From the NCBI GenBank assembly GCA_947650365.1, contig OX393553.1, positions 66,839,611 through 66,903,610 of the forward strand: 64,000 nt of DNA, given 5' to 3'. The DNA is from Chamaelirium japonicum. Taxonomy: Eukaryota > Streptophyta > Magnoliopsida > Liliales > Melanthiaceae. Positions 60,925-64,000 of the stretch are shown piece by piece. Position numbers and translations under genes: made by a program. Under the pieces are notes generated by a model. The model worked only from the letters and a program-made list of their open reading frames with translations, had not been told where the DNA came from and made no database searches. Every line of letters starts with the position of its first letter. The first letter of the stretch is position 1.

Positions 60925-63256
60925 TATTAGAAATAAATCCTATGGTAGAGGCCCGCAGCGAAAGCAAAGTGAAGGTCCGAAGACCGTGAGTGGTGTGCGT
61001 TACATATCAAAAAATTTCATCGAAACGATCTACACGTGTATGTATGAATCTAGCATGGCAACTACGCGAACCCCTAACGTCGATCTAACGCAAAAGAACA
61101 ATCTAGCATGTATGCATGTTGTATCTATATTAGATCTACTTGTTAGAGATCGTACCTGCGTGCAGATTCTTTCACCGCGACAAGTTTCTTCTTTGTCGAT
61201 GGAGACGGGCTCGGATCTGCTCGATATAGCTTTGGTGTGACGGCCATAACTTTCTGCTCTGATCTCCGATTGGGCTGAAATTTGGACTGCAGGTAGCCAA
61301 CTTCGAGATGCAACTTTTAAAATAAGTGTCACCTCGTTTGGACTTCTGTAGCTCCCGAAATCACATAAACAACATTGATTTTCTGTGCAGATTCTGGACA
61401 GCAAAAGGTTGCGGGAGACGCCTTCTAGTTCACCCGATCTCACACGATGCACGGCACCTCATTGATGGATCTCTGAGTGCCTCCATCCGATGAGCCTTCT
61501 CCTTCTATGAAACATCACATAAGGAAGATGAGTCGCCATCCAATGGCGTAAGCGAGGGAGAGAGAGACGAGAGAGGAGATGCGAAGAGAGGAGAGGGGGC
61601 GGCTAGGGTTTCCCCATGGCTTGCATGGCCGACCCTAGGGCTTGCAACATGCATTGCTGGCCCCCCCTCTCCCCTATTTCCTTATATAGGGCCGGCCTTA
61701 TCCTTATGGATAAGCCTAGTACGGATAGGATTGATTAATTCAAACATCTCCCTATATATCTCTTCATTTATCTCTATCTTTTCCTTGGTTTTGAAAACGG
61801 TCAAAACCAGCCTGTTTTCTGTGCTTCATGACCGGCCCTTTCATCGAAGGCAACAACCTCCTAAAACCAATGGGGCCGGCCTTGACCAGTCTCTCAATAC
61901 TTAAGGCCGGCCCCTTAGTACATAGTGGCGCATGGGATGACCAAAACGCCCTTATGTCACTAGTTGGCCGTTTCTCGTGTACGAGACTTTGCAAGGCACA
62001 CATAAGTGAAGTGCACCAGTGATTTCACTATTCTCTGAGGTCCCCGTAGGGTGCCCCTAGTGAAGTCAACTAGTCAACTCGCAACATGTCCCGGTGCATT
62101 GTACCCATGTGGCAAAGTCCACTTATGGCAAGGAATTGCTACATGCGTCTCTGCACTAACCTAGGGTTTCCCCTTAGTGCACACACGTAGCTACGCATCT
62201 ATCGTGCACTAGTGCAAAGCACTCACGGAGCGTATAGTTGGATTTCTTGCTTCCTCTAACTACATTCTGTGTTTCGAGGAGATGGTATAAGAACCATACA
62301 TAATGTCGATAAGGTGGAACCTTCAGGGCCCAGGGTTCATGGCTTCCAACTTAGACTCGATCGACTCACTACCCGAGTGTACCATCGATCCTCTGAGTCC
62401 AAGTTAACCTGCGTAGCCACCCAGAGTGCGACGCAGGGTGCACTCCAATTCCCCCGGACTTACTATGTTCTCCCTCATACCCCTGCTCTCTGCTTAGTGT
62501 GGTAAACTCGATGTCCCTCCATCTGGTGCCATGACGCAACTTGAGCGGTGGAGAATACCGTCAGACTCGAGTGCTTATATAACTCGGTTCCTTCCAGGTT
62601 GACCACATACATCGTACCTCCGATTACTCTGATGAGCAACCGGATCCGTCACCAGTTCAACTGATGACCACCTGGCTAGGGTTTAATACGATGAAGGTCA
62701 GACCAAGGAACGCACCTCCCGTTAGGGGTGTGGATAGCCTGCAGGAGTGACACGCTGATGCAACGCCAGCCGGGTGACCCAGTACACCGTGGTTTTGGAT
62801 CACTGCATCTGGATCCTCACACATTGGTGCGCCAAAGCACCACACAACTGGTTAATCCACCAGACATGGTTTCTCAGGGTTTAGGACCATTTTACCCTAA
62901 GCAGAAACATGGTTTAGTGCACCGGTGTTTGCTCACCGATCTGTGCACCGTGTTGGTTTCGTTCACCCACAAACACTGTGCCTGATAATAACCGTGGTGG
63001 AGACACCCACGCTCTGTCATCCCAACAGCTTATCCTGATAGGGCGACCAACCCTAATCAGAGCTGCGAATGTATTTAGGTTACATGGGACCAGTCCCTTG
63101 AGTCTCCCACTCAAGTGGATTACCATGTAGCCATGACTCTCTATTCTGTAATCAGAACACGTACTAAGGTACGTACCAAAATGCAATCTTATACTATCAA
63201 CCATATATAGCTAAACTATAGGTTTTTACGAGCTGTAGACCTCACCAATTCTAACA
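60925..63256. repeat. Solo LTR of a copia element, 2332 bp
   Basis: The ends are TATTAGAAATAAATCC and, inverted, TGTTAGAATTGGTGAGG; the left TG is mutated to TA. The 5-bp target duplication CTATA (60920-60924 and 63257-63261) is perfect. No internal or coding sequence. It shares CACCCAGAGTGCGACGC and ACCTTCAGGG blocks with the LTR at 57889-59776, so the families are related, though much diverged. It was formed by recombination between the two LTRs of an inserted element. Confidence 0.87.
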
Positions 63257-63709
63257 CTATAGAAATCTGAACCCCTTAGGGGGGTGACCGGCCATGCAAG
63301 AAAAGAAAGAAAAGAAAAGAAAATAAGGAAAAGGAAGAAAGAAAAGAAAGAAAAGAAAAGAAGGAAAAGGAAGAAAGAAAAGAAAAGAAAGGAAAGGAAA
63401 GAAAAGAAGAAAAAAGAAACAAATGCCGCCATGCGCGGGGGGAGGTTGCGTATGACGTCTACATAAGTATAGATCGCGCTGATCCCTCGATCCGACGAAC
63501 AAAAAACGAAGCCGGGTCGCCATCAACTTTATGTGCAATATTCAAAATAAATCCAAAAAGAATTGAGCCATAATTATCCCGCCAGAAAAGGAAAGCAAAT
63601 AAAGGTTTATTCCCATCTTCAATTGAAGAATAAATCTTGGGTAGTTATGGGAGAGATATTAAAGGGATTCAAATTAAACTTCTCATATCTCTCCCCTCCC
63701 CCCTTCACC

Positions 63710-63718
63710 TATAAATAG
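63710..63718 (+). promoter_or_regulatory. TATA box of the second Tat LTR
   Basis: TATAAATAG in the same context as 12087-12095, with transcription expected rightwards. Confidence 0.65.
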
Positions 63719-64000
63719 AGGGGGAGGGGGAAGGCTCAAGAGGTCGAAAGCTAAAGACGAAACGAAGAAGCTCTGCAGAAAAGGAGACGCGTCCTTCATC
63801 GACCCAAGGCTTCACGAGGCACAGGCAAACATATCCCTTCGAGACCGGCTTAGCCCATTGAAAGTCCCCATCAAAGTGAAAACCCTTACACAAGAAGATC
63901 AAGCCTTCGACTCCGTGCACGAAGAAGAAAGCTCGGAGAAGAAAAATCCTTCGACTCCGAAGACGCCAGAAGCAAAGGCCGGAGAAGAAGATCGGAGCGG

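Larger units (their letters stand above)
60670..64000 (+). repeat. LTR of the second Tat gypsy element, running out of the window
   Basis: It begins TGTAGACACACAAATTGTG after a polypurine tract. It is interrupted by a solo copia LTR (60925-63256). It resumes with a purine tract (63296-63420) and a TATA box, and from about 63680 it is similar to 12040-12440 of the first Tat LTR. The right end lies outside the window. Confidence 0.8.

Noticed and set aside
57889-63256. One complete copia element with LTRs 57889-59776 and 60925-63256
   Set aside because: The second LTR has its own perfect CTATA duplication inside a gypsy LTR, different ends and much divergence, and the sequence between is gypsy DNA.

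Overview
This is a stretch of nuclear genome from a flowering plant. The host genes that can be read are TIC21 (chloroplast inner envelope) and two R2R3-MYB genes, and everything else is plant transposable elements. The GC-rich, intronless MYB reading frames would fit a commelinid monocot, but the species cannot be determined from sequence alone.

Layout. 1-14049: the 3' part of a Tat-lineage Ty3/gypsy retrotransposon. Gag, protease, RT, dual RNase H and integrase lie on the + strand. A spliced, broken antisense gene with a plant mobile domain follows, then repeats and a 2.76 kb 3' LTR that carries a nested hAT element. 14055-15053: a frameshifted fragment of an unrecognised gene, directly against the LTR. 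17085-34766: the last three exons of TIC21 (+), separated by introns of 9.3 and 7.8 kb. The first of these introns holds a chain of fold-back elements seated in (TA)n arrays, with a three-LTR Cassandra TRIM (5S-like LTRs) nested in one of them. The second holds an LTR fragment and four non-autonomous hAT elements, one inside another. No exon encoding the TIC21 transit peptide is visible.

35121-40764: an inverted duplication of a subgroup-22-like R2R3-MYB gene (35659-36420 on -, 38654-39424 on +), flanked and invaded by small MULE-type, Harbinger-type and SINE elements. 41213-47130: two decayed copia fragments in opposite orientation. 47600-49440: a repetitive tract with a second copy of the hAT family found in the gypsy LTR. 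49645-55388: a full-length L1-type LINE with target-site duplication. 55560-56240: a tandem repeat split by another hAT element. 56880-64000: a copia fragment, then a different copia LTR with the end of its pol, then the 3' end and LTR of a second Tat element. That LTR contains a solo copia LTR with a perfect 5-bp target duplication.

Only TIC21 and the MYB pair look like working host genes. All retroelement proteins carry stops, frameshifts or truncations. The LINE (three nonsense codons in a 1211-codon ORF2) and the nested insertions look youngest. Boundaries marked by target duplications are read directly from the sequence; family names rest on recognised motifs; no search was run.
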